Assembly: GCF_009765375.1 (NCBI RefSeq)
Contig: NZ_VTOK01000008.1
Span: 66,982-130,981 of the forward strand
Direction of reading: 5' to 3'
From: Alteribacillus sp. YIM 98480
GTDB taxonomy: Bacteria; Bacillota; Bacilli; Bacillales; Marinococcaceae
Length of the DNA: 64,000 nucleotides
How positions within the stretch are numbered: the stretch's first letter is position 1; each line of letters starts with the position of its first letter. A program made the position numbers and the translations under genes. Below the pieces are notes generated by a model that was not told where the DNA came from, ran no database searches, and was given only the letters and a program-made list of their open reading frames with translations. Shown here piece by piece: positions 8,187 to 15,727 of the stretch.

Positions 8187-9212
8187 TTATTCAAAGAGAG
8201 AACGGAATTCATCAACATTGTCTTCTGTTACAACGGTTGCAGGAACATCAATTTGTTCTTCTACTTCTTCTCCTTCCACCAGGGCCAGAGCTGCTTTTAT
8301 GGCTTCCGATCCATATTCGTCCGGATGTTGTTGTAAAGCTGCTTCTACATATCCATCGTCAATACCCTCAACAACCTGCTCACTCAAATCCCATCCAAAT
8401 AATTTAAGATTGTCTTGAGCCTGTTGGGAGCGCACCCCAGACACCATTCCTATAAATGCCGGCTCTCCTGTTGCAAATGCTGCTTGCATATCTGGATTTG
8501 CAGTAAATAAGTCTTCCGAAGCGGAAAGAGCTTTCTCTTGAACGTTTTCCCCATCTACTGTATTCACCAGTTCTACATTTTCATTTTCAAGGATGGTATC
8601 CATGAAACCGTCTTGGCGGTTTATTTGAATAGGAGAGTTCAAAGCAGAAATAGCACCAATTTTCACTTCTTCATCTCCCCATTGTTCTTCTGCATATTCA
8701 TTAAAGTATTCACCTAATTCTACACTGGACTCATAATTGTCCACTCCTATCTGCACGTCTACTCCGTCATGCTCAATAACTGAATCAATTGAAATAACAG
8801 GGATACCTTCTTCTTCCGCTTTATCTACAATCGGTTTCATAGCTTCTACATCGATGGCATTTATAACTAAGGCATCAACCCCAGCACTAATATAATCTTC
8901 CGCTCCATTGTATTGTTCTACTGAATCATTATTTGCGTTAAACACGGTTAAATTAACATCCGCTTCTTCCGCTTGGCTTTCTGCTCCTTTTACCATTTCA
9001 GTAAAAAATAAAGCTTCCTGGTTAATTACTGTCATGCCAATAGTTGGAGCTTCTTCATCATCTGTTTCAACAGCCGTTTCTACATCTGGTTGCTCACCGT
9101 TTGCTTCTTCTCCGCCATCCATTTCGCCAGTGTTTTCCACTTCCCCGCAAGCTGTTAGCAAAAATAACATAGAACCAAATACCCCAGCAGAATATTTCCA
9201 ATGACGTTTCAT
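8187..9212 (-). CDS. Sugar-binding lipoprotein of the RbsB family
   Basis: A 341-residue solute-binding protein. Residues 1-22 form a lipoprotein signal ending in the lipobox LLTAC, followed by an acidic linker (about residues 24-55) and a type I periplasmic-binding fold with DALVINAIDVEAMKPIVDKA, IPVISIDSV and QVGVDNY-like hinge segments (IGVDNYESS). It is anchored to the outer face of the membrane and presents the solute to the adjacent ABC permease. The acidic linker and surface fit a salt-adapted organism. Its gene is separated from the kinase gene upstream by 219 bases that hold a hairpin-like inverted repeat (9369-9385), so it may have its own promoter or processing site. The ligand is unknown; the family mostly binds pentoses, hexoses, polyols or nucleosides. 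Confidence 0.9.
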   Translation of the reverse strand: MKRHWKYSAGVFGSMLFLLTACGEVENTGEMDGGEEANGEQPDVETAVETDDEEAPTIGMTVINQEALFFTEMVKGAESQAEEADVNLTVFNANNDSVEQYNGAEDYISAGVDALVINAIDVEAMKPIVDKAEEEGIPVISIDSVIEHDGVDVQIGVDNYESSVELGEYFNEYAEEQWGDEEVKIGAISALNSPIQINRQDGFMDTILENENVELVNTVDGENVQEKALSASEDLFTANPDMQAAFATGEPAFIGMVSGVRSQQAQDNLKLFGWDLSEQVVEGIDDGYVEAALQQHPDEYGSEAIKAALALVEGEEVEEQIDVPATVVTEDNVDEFRSLFE

Positions 9213-9368
9213 TATATTGCCCCCTATTTATTTAATGGAAAAACATGTTATTTTCTTACATTCCTAACGATATAAAATAAAGCTTGAGATTATCTTTTCT
9301 TCCGAAAGGCTTTTACATTTAATAAATCTCAATAATATAAATAAAATGAAAATTCAAATAAGTGTGAT

Positions 9369-9385
9369 GGTAAATCAGCTTTACC
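9369..9385. promoter_or_regulatory. 17-bp inverted repeat upstream of the ABC importer genes
   Basis: GGTAAA-TCAGC-TTTACC is a perfect inverted repeat about 160 bases upstream of the binding-protein start. It could be an operator for one of the two island regulators, or a weak transcript-processing hairpin. No long T-run follows it. Confidence 0.35.
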
Positions 9386-9431
9386 AAATATATTGTAAAC
9401 ACGGTTCACTTGCTGGTAAGGAGATTAGGCG

Positions 9432-10352
9432 TTAATGTCTGCTTATACAACCGGCCATTTCTTTTTCAAATGGCAGAGATGTTGTTGCCCCGTAGCGGGT
9501 AACTGATAATGAAGCAGCATACACAGCCTTTTCAACTGCTTTTAACATATCTTTATCTTTTAACCAGTAGGCGGTTAACGCCCCGCAAAAACAATCTCCA
9601 GCTGCTGTTGTATCTACCGCTTTAACTAATGGTGCTTTGAAAAAATAGAATTGCTTTTCACTGTAAACAAGTACGCCTGCAGCTCCCATAGTAACCACAA
9701 TTGTCTGCTCGCTGTCTTCTTTAATGATAAGAACAGCCTGCTTAGCTGTTTCTTTATCAAATACGTTCATACCGGCTAATTGAGACGCTTCAATTTCATT
9801 AACAATGAGGACATCTACCAATTTACGAATCTCTCGTGAAAATGAAATGACTGGTGCAAGGTTCATAAAAATAGGGACATTTTTTTCTTTTAATAGTGTT
9901 ATAATAGTGGCGATAACATCTGGAGGTACTTCTAATTGTAAGAGCGCTGCATCTGCATTCCCCAATGCTAAAAGTGCATGCTTTGCTTCTTCTTTAGATA
10001 CCTCCGCATTTGCCTGCAAATTTGTAACTACCATATTTTCGCCTTCTTCATTGATGGTTATCATCGATGTCCCAGTAGATAATGTTTCAGCCACCCTTAA
10101 TTGGTCAATATCAAGCCCTTCGTTTTTTAATTGTTTTGACAATTCCCTGCCGAACGAATCACCCCCTAATTTTCCTACAAAGGAGACTTCTGCTCCCATT
10201 CGTTTTGCAGCAATGGCCTGGTTCGCCGCTTTTCCTCCCAAACTTTCTATATATTTTGTGGATGCAATTGTTTCCCCAACTACTGGAAAACGCGGAACTT
10301 TAGCTATAAGGTCCATATTAATCGTTCCCATCACTACTAAACGATTACCCAT
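9432..10352 (-). CDS. PfkB-family carbohydrate kinase (ribokinase-like)
   Basis: A 306-residue sugar kinase. It has the first PfkB signature region with GGKAANQAIAAKRMGAEVSFVGKLGGDSFG (about residues 34-63) and the C-terminal signature DTTAAGDCFCGAL with the catalytic Asp in the anion-hole loop. It phosphorylates a sugar or nucleoside with ATP after import. It starts inside the end of the BtpA-like gene (eight-base overlap), so these two are translated together. This is the second ribokinase-type gene in the island (the other is at 13386-14288); two kinases suggest two successive or alternative sugar products. Confidence 0.85.
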   Translation of the reverse strand: MGNRLVVMGTINMDLIAKVPRFPVVGETIASTKYIESLGGKAANQAIAAKRMGAEVSFVGKLGGDSFGRELSKQLKNEGLDIDQLRVAETLSTGTSMITINEEGENMVVTNLQANAEVSKEEAKHALLALGNADAALLQLEVPPDVIATIITLLKEKNVPIFMNLAPVISFSREIRKLVDVLIVNEIEASQLAGMNVFDKETAKQAVLIIKEDSEQTIVVTMGAAGVLVYSEKQFYFFKAPLVKAVDTTAAGDCFCGALTAYWLKDKDMLKAVEKAVYAASLSVTRYGATTSLPFEKEMAGCISRH

Positions 10353-11208
10353 CTAAGACCGTTTCTCCTTCTCTAGCTTTTTCCACTTCTTCCATAAACA
10401 ATGTAACTTTGTCTTTTGAAACAGGCTCCCACCATTTATTTTCTTTTTTCAATGAACTTCCAACAATACAGCCATCTGCAATGGAGAGGAGCCGATGGGC
10501 ATTCTTGATATCCATCCCGCTTCCAATAATGACCGGTAGTTCTGTATGATCTTTTATTCCCAGGATCTCTTCTGATTGAGTTTCGCTTCCTGTTCTTGTT
10601 CCCGTGGCAATTAGAACATCACTATCAAAGAAAATAGCATCATGAGTTTGATCGGATAAACTTCTATCCGCTACAATCGAATGACTTCCATGTTTTACAT
10701 GAACATCCGTGAAAAGCTTAATATTTTCTCCTTTAATAGAGGAACGATAGCGCATAGCCTTAGCAGACGCCCCTTCGACAAAGCCTTCATTGGCAATGTA
10801 AGCATTCACCCATTGATTAACACGGACAAATGGCAGATCTGCCGCGCAAGCAACGGAGAGTCCCTGCACAGCACCATTAGCTAAACAGTTAATTCCTATG
10901 GGCAGTGAAGTATATTGTTTCAGTTTCTCTGCTACTGCTGTCATAGAAGCGACCGTTTCATACCCTATATCTTCTGGTTTGGAAAATGGCAGGTCCCATG
11001 CGTTCTCTATGATAAAACCATCTGCCCCGCCAGCCTCTAATGCTTCTGCATCTTTTACAGCCCATTCAAAAACTTCTTTCAATCCTCCTCCCTTGTAATG
11101 AGGAGCTCCTGGAAGTGGTTTAAGATGAATCATGCCGATAACAGGCTTGTCTTTCTGGAAAATACTGGTGATATAATTAGGTTTTTTTGGAAAAATTTTA
11201 TCACTCAA
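10345..11208 (-). CDS. BtpA/SgcQ family TIM-barrel protein
   Basis: A 287-residue protein with the BtpA family start VIGMIHLKPLPGAPHYKG and downstream GADGFIIENAWDLPF, LPIGINCLANGA and LPVIIGSGMDIKNAHRL, all typical of this TIM-barrel family. BtpA was named for photosystem I biogenesis in cyanobacteria, but homologues such as E. coli SgcQ lie in sugar-utilisation operons, which is the case here. The GATG(T)R-type loop and phosphate-binding IIGSG near the C-terminus suggest a phosphosugar or nucleoside-like ligand. It overlaps the PfkB kinase gene, so the two may act on the same molecule. The reaction is not established. Confidence 0.85.
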   Translation of the reverse strand: MSDKIFPKKPNYITSIFQKDKPVIGMIHLKPLPGAPHYKGGGLKEVFEWAVKDAEALEAGGADGFIIENAWDLPFSKPEDIGYETVASMTAVAEKLKQYTSLPIGINCLANGAVQGLSVACAADLPFVRVNQWVNAYIANEGFVEGASAKAMRYRSSIKGENIKLFTDVHVKHGSHSIVADRSLSDQTHDAIFFDSDVLIATGTRTGSETQSEEILGIKDHTELPVIIGSGMDIKNAHRLLSIADGCIVGSSLKKENKWWEPVSKDKVTLFMEEVEKAREGETVLDG

Positions 11209-11341
11209 CTCATTCCCTCCCTTTATTGATTATAGTTTTTCTTAAACGGCAGAAATAAGAATTTTAAACTTATTATCAGCTGAATCTATTTCATAGTGCT
11301 ATTTTGATTATCAAATCGAATTTAATCTTCGTTATAATGAT

Positions 11342-12103
11342 TCAGTATAAAATAGTTTTATATTTGTATTTATCTGCTCGATAAATCATATCCGCCGCTT
11401 CAAACAACCGTCCATCCTGAAGCTTTGTAAATCGTTGTAACTTCAAAACCAATGTGTCTGGTTCAACATTTAAATGATTTGCATGTTCGAAAGAAGCAGT
11501 GCTTGCTTCCACCGATTCATGAGCTTCTCCTAGAGGAATGTTATATTTTCTCAGCGTTTCGTATAATGATTCTGATTCAAAGTTATGTTTTTCCAGATTG
11601 ACCTCTGGATACAAATTCATATTTAAAATCGTCCGGTGGATTCCAATAACGACTCCATTTACTCTTCGCAGCCGGTTAAGGCGATATACTTTGTTTCCTT
11701 CATTTAAGGAAAAGGGATTCCATTCTTTCCCCTTTACTGTTTCCCAGCCTTCATTTAAAATCAGTGAGTCTACGACATGACCTTCATCTTCCATATCCTC
11801 TTTAAAACCCGTCAATTTCGGGCGAATAGGCTCTAATTTAGGTTCAGCAACAAACGTTCCCCGCCCTTGTATTTTATATAAAATACCTTCTGATACGAGT
11901 TCGCTTAAAGCCTGCCTTACCGTTGTGCGGCTCACTTCATATGTTTGAATGAGACTCATTTCTGTCGGGATTAGATCTCCCGCTGCCCAAATGTTTTTAT
12001 CGATTTTTGTCTTTATAATTTCTTTTAATTGGGCGTAAAGAGGTACCGCATTTTGTCGGTCTACCAGCTGACCTCTAATAAAAACCCCTCCCCTTTGTGT
12101 CAT
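11342..12103 (-). CDS. GntR-family transcriptional regulator (HutC/UTRA type)
   Basis: A 253-residue repressor with an N-terminal winged helix (PLYAQLKEIIKTKI ... SRTTVRQALSELVSEGILYKIQGRGTFVAEPK) and a C-terminal UTRA effector domain ending in RADKYKYKTILY. It probably senses the phosphorylated island sugar. The start is odd: the ATG at 12103 has no RBS upstream, whereas a strong GGGGAGGGG lies inside the first codons (about 12085-12093), so translation might begin later at a non-standard codon (for example ATT in GTT-TTT-ATT). An inverted repeat at 12114-12134 between the predicted promoter and the gene is a good autoregulatory operator. Confidence 0.85.
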   Translation of the reverse strand: MTQRGGVFIRGQLVDRQNAVPLYAQLKEIIKTKIDKNIWAAGDLIPTEMSLIQTYEVSRTTVRQALSELVSEGILYKIQGRGTFVAEPKLEPIRPKLTGFKEDMEDEGHVVDSLILNEGWETVKGKEWNPFSLNEGNKVYRLNRLRRVNGVVIGIHRTILNMNLYPEVNLEKHNFESESLYETLRKYNIPLGEAHESVEASTASFEHANHLNVEPDTLVLKLQRFTKLQDGRLFEAADMIYRADKYKYKTILY

Positions 12104-12113
12104 TCATTTGTTA

Positions 12114-12134
12114 TGTCATTATGATGTTATGACA
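12114..12134. promoter_or_regulatory. Candidate GntR operator TGTCAT-N9-ATGACA
   Basis: A perfect 6+6 inverted repeat just downstream of the predicted transcription start of the GntR gene. Its position would let a bound repressor block its own gene and the genes downstream. The assignment to this regulator is inference. Confidence 0.45.
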
Positions 12135-12147
12135 AATCTTATAATTA

Positions 12148-12176
12148 AATTTAGACTTTTTCCAATAATCCGTCAA
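12148..12176 (-). promoter_or_regulatory. Predicted sigma-A promoter for the GntR gene
   Basis: On the minus strand TTGACG (12171-12176) and TAAATT (12148-12153) are separated by 17 bases, placing the start of transcription near 12141, directly before the TGTCAT/ATGACA operator. Confidence 0.4.
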
Positions 12177-12229
12177 TACAAAATAGAGAAATATTCTGGC
12201 AGATTAATTCACGCGACTTGGGGGACATA

Positions 12230-13342
12230 TTACGTATCTAGTACTTGCATAATAATATTCTTATAGTAATTAATCGATTGCAGGTATGCATCGATAGAGA
12301 CAAACTCATTTGGCTGATGTGCCATTTCCACCTGGCCAGGCCCAAACATGATCATTGGTATACGAGAGTCCTGATTAAATACAGAGCCGTCAGTATAATA
12401 AGGAACCGTTCTAGTATTCGTGGAATCTGTCCATTTGCAAATATCTTGAACAAATTCATTGTTTGTTGGAGTAAAGACAGGAGGACGGTCCAATAAAACG
12501 GTCAATGTGACATCTTTCCATTCTTCTACTTGTGTTTGCAGGGCTTTGAATAATGTTTCATGGTCTTCCGGCGGAACAGTTCTTATATCAATTACAGCTT
12601 CACAGTAATCGGGTACAACATTGGGCTGATTTCCCCCAGCCATTTGATTAAGAGAATACGTACTTGCTCCTAGAGTGTCATGAACCTTTTTTCTTTCTTC
12701 CAAGGTTTTATATATGTCGCGTAATACACGATGGAGACGATCAATAGCATTGATTCCGTGTTCTGGCATGGATCCATGCGACGTTTTTCCGAAAGATTGA
12801 ACCTTTATCCATAACGCACCTTTATGCCCTACAGCTATTTCATTATTGGTTGGTTCCCCTATCATGATTCTTTTAACCAATGACCAGTTTAAATCTCCAA
12901 GAAGCTTTTTTGCTCCTACACAATCAACTTCTTCTCCTGCAGTTAATGCAAGTGCTATGTTCTTATCGGTATGTTGCATCTCTTCTGATACTTGTAATAA
13001 TGCTAAGTACATAGCGGCTAAACCACTTTTCATATCAGCAGTACCTCTGCCATACATGCTGCCGTTTATTATCTCTCCATCAAACGGGGGCGTATCCCAC
13101 ATGTCTAAAGAGCCGGTTTGGACCGTATCCATATGCGCGGACAACAACAAGTCAATTTCCTTTCCTTCCCCCCATTCCAAAAGTAAGTTAGAACGATTCT
13201 CTACTAGCGGTGTTTTTTGTATTTGAAGGTTACTATCTAATGCATGGTTTTCTATAAAGTCTGCTACCTTGTTCTCGTTACCTGGCGGGTTGGTAGTGTC
13301 GATTTCTATTAGTTTTTTTAAAAACTGAACAGATTCATTCAT
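12230..13342 (-). CDS. M20 family deacylase (ArgE/DapE/CPG2 type)
   Basis: A 370-residue cytosolic zinc hydrolase. Motifs in order: LSAHMDTVQTG (His, Asp), YGRGTADMKSGLAAM (bridging Asp), TAGEEVDCVGAK (Glu-Glu, catalytic base and ligand), and a final histidine near MAHQPNEF. The middle dimerisation/lid domain (about residues 175-285) contains GHKGALWIKVQSFGKTSHGS. The family removes acyl or carbamoyl groups from amino acids or amino sugars. Its place inside a sugar-import island, with an M28 hydrolase further on, suggests that the imported compound carries an amide bond. The gene is 43 bases downstream of the ribokinase gene, probably in the same transcript. Confidence 0.85.
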   Translation of the reverse strand: MNESVQFLKKLIEIDTTNPPGNENKVADFIENHALDSNLQIQKTPLVENRSNLLLEWGEGKEIDLLLSAHMDTVQTGSLDMWDTPPFDGEIINGSMYGRGTADMKSGLAAMYLALLQVSEEMQHTDKNIALALTAGEEVDCVGAKKLLGDLNWSLVKRIMIGEPTNNEIAVGHKGALWIKVQSFGKTSHGSMPEHGINAIDRLHRVLRDIYKTLEERKKVHDTLGASTYSLNQMAGGNQPNVVPDYCEAVIDIRTVPPEDHETLFKALQTQVEEWKDVTLTVLLDRPPVFTPTNNEFVQDICKWTDSTNTRTVPYYTDGSVFNQDSRIPMIMFGPGQVEMAHQPNEFVSIDAYLQSINYYKNIIMQVLDT

Positions 13343-13385
13343 TTTTACACCTCCACAAAATAAAGACTGGGATTTAGCATTTCAC

Positions 13386-14288
13386 TTAGTCTTTAATTAC
13401 CTTCTTTTGTTTGTTTGATGAGATAAAATGTTGAACAGCTTTCATATTGGGCATGCCTGCCTGTGCCCCCAATTTTTGTACAGATAAAGCAGCAGCAGCG
13501 TTAGCAAACGTACAGGCTTCACTAACCGATTTCCCCTTGGATACCGCAACAGCTAAAGCTCCGTTAAAAGTATCTCCTGCCCCTGTCGTATCCACCACAG
13601 GGACTTTATAGCCTTCAATGTTTATTTCTTCATCATTGTCCGTAAACAGAACCCCATCTTTTCCCTTTGTGATAACGCATTGTGATTTTCTCTGCTGCTT
13701 TTGTGTTTTTGTAAATAATTGGTCAAATTCATGTTTATTGGGAGTTAATACATCAATATAATTTAATAGGGTTTCGGGTAAATATTGGACAGGAGCTGGA
13801 TTCAAAATCACTTTTGTACTATGTTTATTGGCAAGTTCTGCAGCTTTATGGACACTTTCGAGCGGAATTTCGAGCTGTAACAACATGATTTCTGATTCAG
13901 CAATAACCTTTTCATGCATTTCTACAATAGCAGGTGTTACAGCCTGATTTGCTCCCTGCACAACGATAATTCGATTGTCTTGTTCTGAAAGCAATACAGT
14001 AGCAATGCCTGTCGGAAAACCTGTAACCGGTTCCAGGTTGTCTATAGAAACACCTTGTTGATGCATATGCTCCATTAATTGATGGCCGTACAAATCATTG
14101 CCAACACGGCCGATAAAATGCACATCTCCTCCCAATTTAGCGGCAGCTGCAGCTTGATTTGCTCCTTTTCCACCTGGTACCATAGTAAAATCTTCTCCAA
14201 GTACTGTTTCTCCTTGTTGAGGGACTGTGCTTACTGTTGTCATAAGATCCATATTAATGCTTCCTATTACCGTTATACGCGGCCCCAT
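13386..14288 (-). CDS. rbsK: Ribokinase
   Basis: A 300-residue PfkB-family kinase close to bacterial ribokinases: ITVIGSINMDLMTTV at the N-terminus, VPGGKGANQAAAAAKLGG (substrate-binding signature), FIGRVGNDLYG, and DTTGAGDTFNGALAVA with the catalytic Asp. It would convert D-ribose to ribose 5-phosphate with ATP in the cytoplasm. It lies 15 bases downstream of the LacI-type gene, the usual rbsR-rbsK arrangement. However no rbsD follows and the ABC genes lie 4 kb away behind a second regulator, so another pentose is possible. Confidence 0.8.
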   Translation of the reverse strand: MGPRITVIGSINMDLMTTVSTVPQQGETVLGEDFTMVPGGKGANQAAAAAKLGGDVHFIGRVGNDLYGHQLMEHMHQQGVSIDNLEPVTGFPTGIATVLLSEQDNRIIVVQGANQAVTPAIVEMHEKVIAESEIMLLQLEIPLESVHKAAELANKHSTKVILNPAPVQYLPETLLNYIDVLTPNKHEFDQLFTKTQKQQRKSQCVITKGKDGVLFTDNDEEINIEGYKVPVVDTTGAGDTFNGALAVAVSKGKSVSEACTFANAAAALSVQKLGAQAGMPNMKAVQHFISSNKQKKVIKD

Positions 14289-14303
14289 CGACTTCTCTCC
14301 CCT

Positions 14304-15287
14304 TCAAACTTGCAATGTCGAGCTTCTTTTTTTAAGAGTTGCTTTAAAAGGTTTTGGGTATTCTACAGTTACATTTCCTTTTATTAAAGAGAGCAGCAGT
14401 TCAGATGCTTTTTTTCCCATTTCATCTATTGGCTGACTTATGGTCGTTAAGGACGGGTGCATCATTTCACTCATGAAAATGTTGTCAAATCCGATTAATT
14501 GCAAATCTTCTGGAATGTTTCTTCCTGTCTTAATAGCTGCTTTCATGACTCCAAAAGCCATCACATCGTTTCCTGCAAATATTCCATCTACGTATGGGTG
14601 TTTTTTTAATAATGAAATGGTTGCTGCTTCTGCTGTTTGCCATTGGTATTCCCCAGGTACAACAAGCTCTTCTTGAAATGAGCCATTCTTTTCTATTTCC
14701 TGTTTATATCCTTGATAACGCTGCTTTGCATTAGCAATTGTAAGCGGGCCTTGTATGTGAGCAATATGTTGACAGCCAATTTCCTTCAAATATGAGACAG
14801 CTAAACATGCACCGTGAACATTGTCAGAATAAACAGATGGCACTGTATGCTCGAGAGGACGATCCAACCCGACAAGCGGGAGTTCCCATTCTTTAATATG
14901 ATCCTGCTGCAGGGTGTTGGTAACAATCATGACACCATCCACATATTTTCTCTTTAACACATCTAAATAATGTGCTTCTTTTTCTGGATTTGCATCACTA
15001 TTACAAAGGATGACGGTGTAGCCTCGCTTGTTCATAACGTCCTCTACCACACGTGCTAATTCAGGGAAAAACGGATTCATAATATCTGGAATAATTAAAC
15101 CTATAGTTTTTGATTCTTTTTTAAACAAGCTTCTTGCAACTGCATTTGGTTTATAATTTAATTCTTCAATAGAACGTACTACTTTTTTTTTCGTATCTTC
15201 GTTCACATATCCATTATTATTTAACACCCTTGATACGGTCGCAACCGAAACCTGTGCATGTTTTGCTACATCTTTTATCGTTGTCAT
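14304..15287 (-). CDS. LacI-family transcriptional repressor (RbsR-like)
   Basis: A 328-residue regulator. The N-terminus TTIKDVAKHAQVSVATVSRVLNNN is the LacI helix-turn-helix and hinge, followed by SKTIGLIIPDIMNPFFPELARVVED and a periplasmic-binding-like effector domain (DGIFAGNDVMAFGVMKA; LQLIGFDNIFMSEMMHPSLTTI). I chose the ATG at 15287, which has AGGAAGG six bases upstream; the frame is open to 15425 but without an RBS. A palindrome TGTAAC-CC-GTTACA about 116 bases upstream is a likely autoregulatory operator. It is the first gene of the island and is followed directly by ribokinase. Confidence 0.9.
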   Translation of the reverse strand: MTTIKDVAKHAQVSVATVSRVLNNNGYVNEDTKKKVVRSIEELNYKPNAVARSLFKKESKTIGLIIPDIMNPFFPELARVVEDVMNKRGYTVILCNSDANPEKEAHYLDVLKRKYVDGVMIVTNTLQQDHIKEWELPLVGLDRPLEHTVPSVYSDNVHGACLAVSYLKEIGCQHIAHIQGPLTIANAKQRYQGYKQEIEKNGSFQEELVVPGEYQWQTAEAATISLLKKHPYVDGIFAGNDVMAFGVMKAAIKTGRNIPEDLQLIGFDNIFMSEMMHPSLTTISQPIDEMGKKASELLLSLIKGNVTVEYPKPFKATLKKRSSTLQV

Positions 15288-15324
15288 ACCTAACCTTCCT
15301 GTTACCATCTTAATAATATCCGCC

Positions 15325-15400
15325 GAGTCCTTATGGCGAAAGTTATAGTTTTTACTTATCCTTTGATCCTTTAACAAAGTTAAACTAAAGTATAAAATGA
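15325..15400 (+). repeat. Tail module copy of the dispersed repeat
   Basis: Runs from CCGAGTCCTTATGGCG to GATCCTTTAACAAAG and TTAAACTAAAGTATA; the same order is seen at 18827-18899, 28733-28811 and 56378-56457. It lies in the LacI leader, between operator and start codon, so here it forms part of the 5' untranslated region. Confidence 0.65.
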
Positions 15401-15402
15401 TG

Positions 15403-15416
15403 TGTAACCCGTTACA
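15403..15416. promoter_or_regulatory. Candidate LacI-type operator TGTAAC-CC-GTTACA
   Basis: A perfect 6+6 palindrome with the spacing common to LacI-family sites, upstream of the LacI/ribokinase genes. Binding by the adjacent LacI protein is inferred from position. Confidence 0.5.
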
Positions 15417-15511
15417 TATCATCAATGTAAACTAAATTATAGGACTCATTTTAGTTAATGTCAACAATATTTTGAAAATTTATTATTTTTTTATGTGATG
15501 TTACCTTTCAT

Positions 15512-15670
15512 AAGAAAAGCGCAAGCGCCTTGCTCACGAGCGACAAGTCCTGGAGAGGCGGCATACGGAAAGCTGATCTTTGCTTTCCATTGACGGACCG
15601 AAGGAATCTCGAGCGAGTAGGCGCTTGCGCTAGACATAAAATGCCAACTATTTATAATTTCTTACCTTTT
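15512..15670 (+). repeat. Dispersed intergenic repeat, family A, copy 1
   Basis: About 158 bases. Outer arms AGCGCAAGCGCC (15518-15529) and GGCGCTTGCGCT (15620-15631) are perfectly complementary, with an internal GAAAGC/GCTTTC stem, followed by a conserved 3' module (CTAGACAT, then GCCAACTATTTAT, then TTTCTTACCTTTT). Closely related copies are at 28555 and 56207, a sub-type at 18696 and 40161, and 3'-only copies at 31692 and 40486. All lie on the plus strand. Confidence 0.85.
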
Positions 15671-15677
15671 GAAAAAA

Positions 15678-15718
15678 ACTGCCCCATAAGTCATTTCATA
15701 AACGACTTATAGGACAGT
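15678..15718. terminator. Terminator of the M23 peptidase gene
   Basis: A 15-base stem with a few G-T pairs (ACTGCCCCATAAGTC against GACTTATAGGACAGT), followed on the minus strand by a run of seven T and on the plus strand by GTTTTTTC, so it can work both ways. Confidence 0.8.
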
Positions 15719-15727
15719 CTGTTTTTT

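Noticed and set aside
9361-9431. CcpA cre site before the ABC importer (TGTAAACACGGTTCA)
   Set aside because: Central CG spacing and one conserved position do not match the cre consensus.
15512-15670. Possible CRISPR array or tRNA-like structure from repeated hairpins
   Set aside because: Copies are kilobases apart, without regular spacers; folds do not match tRNA or known RNA genes.
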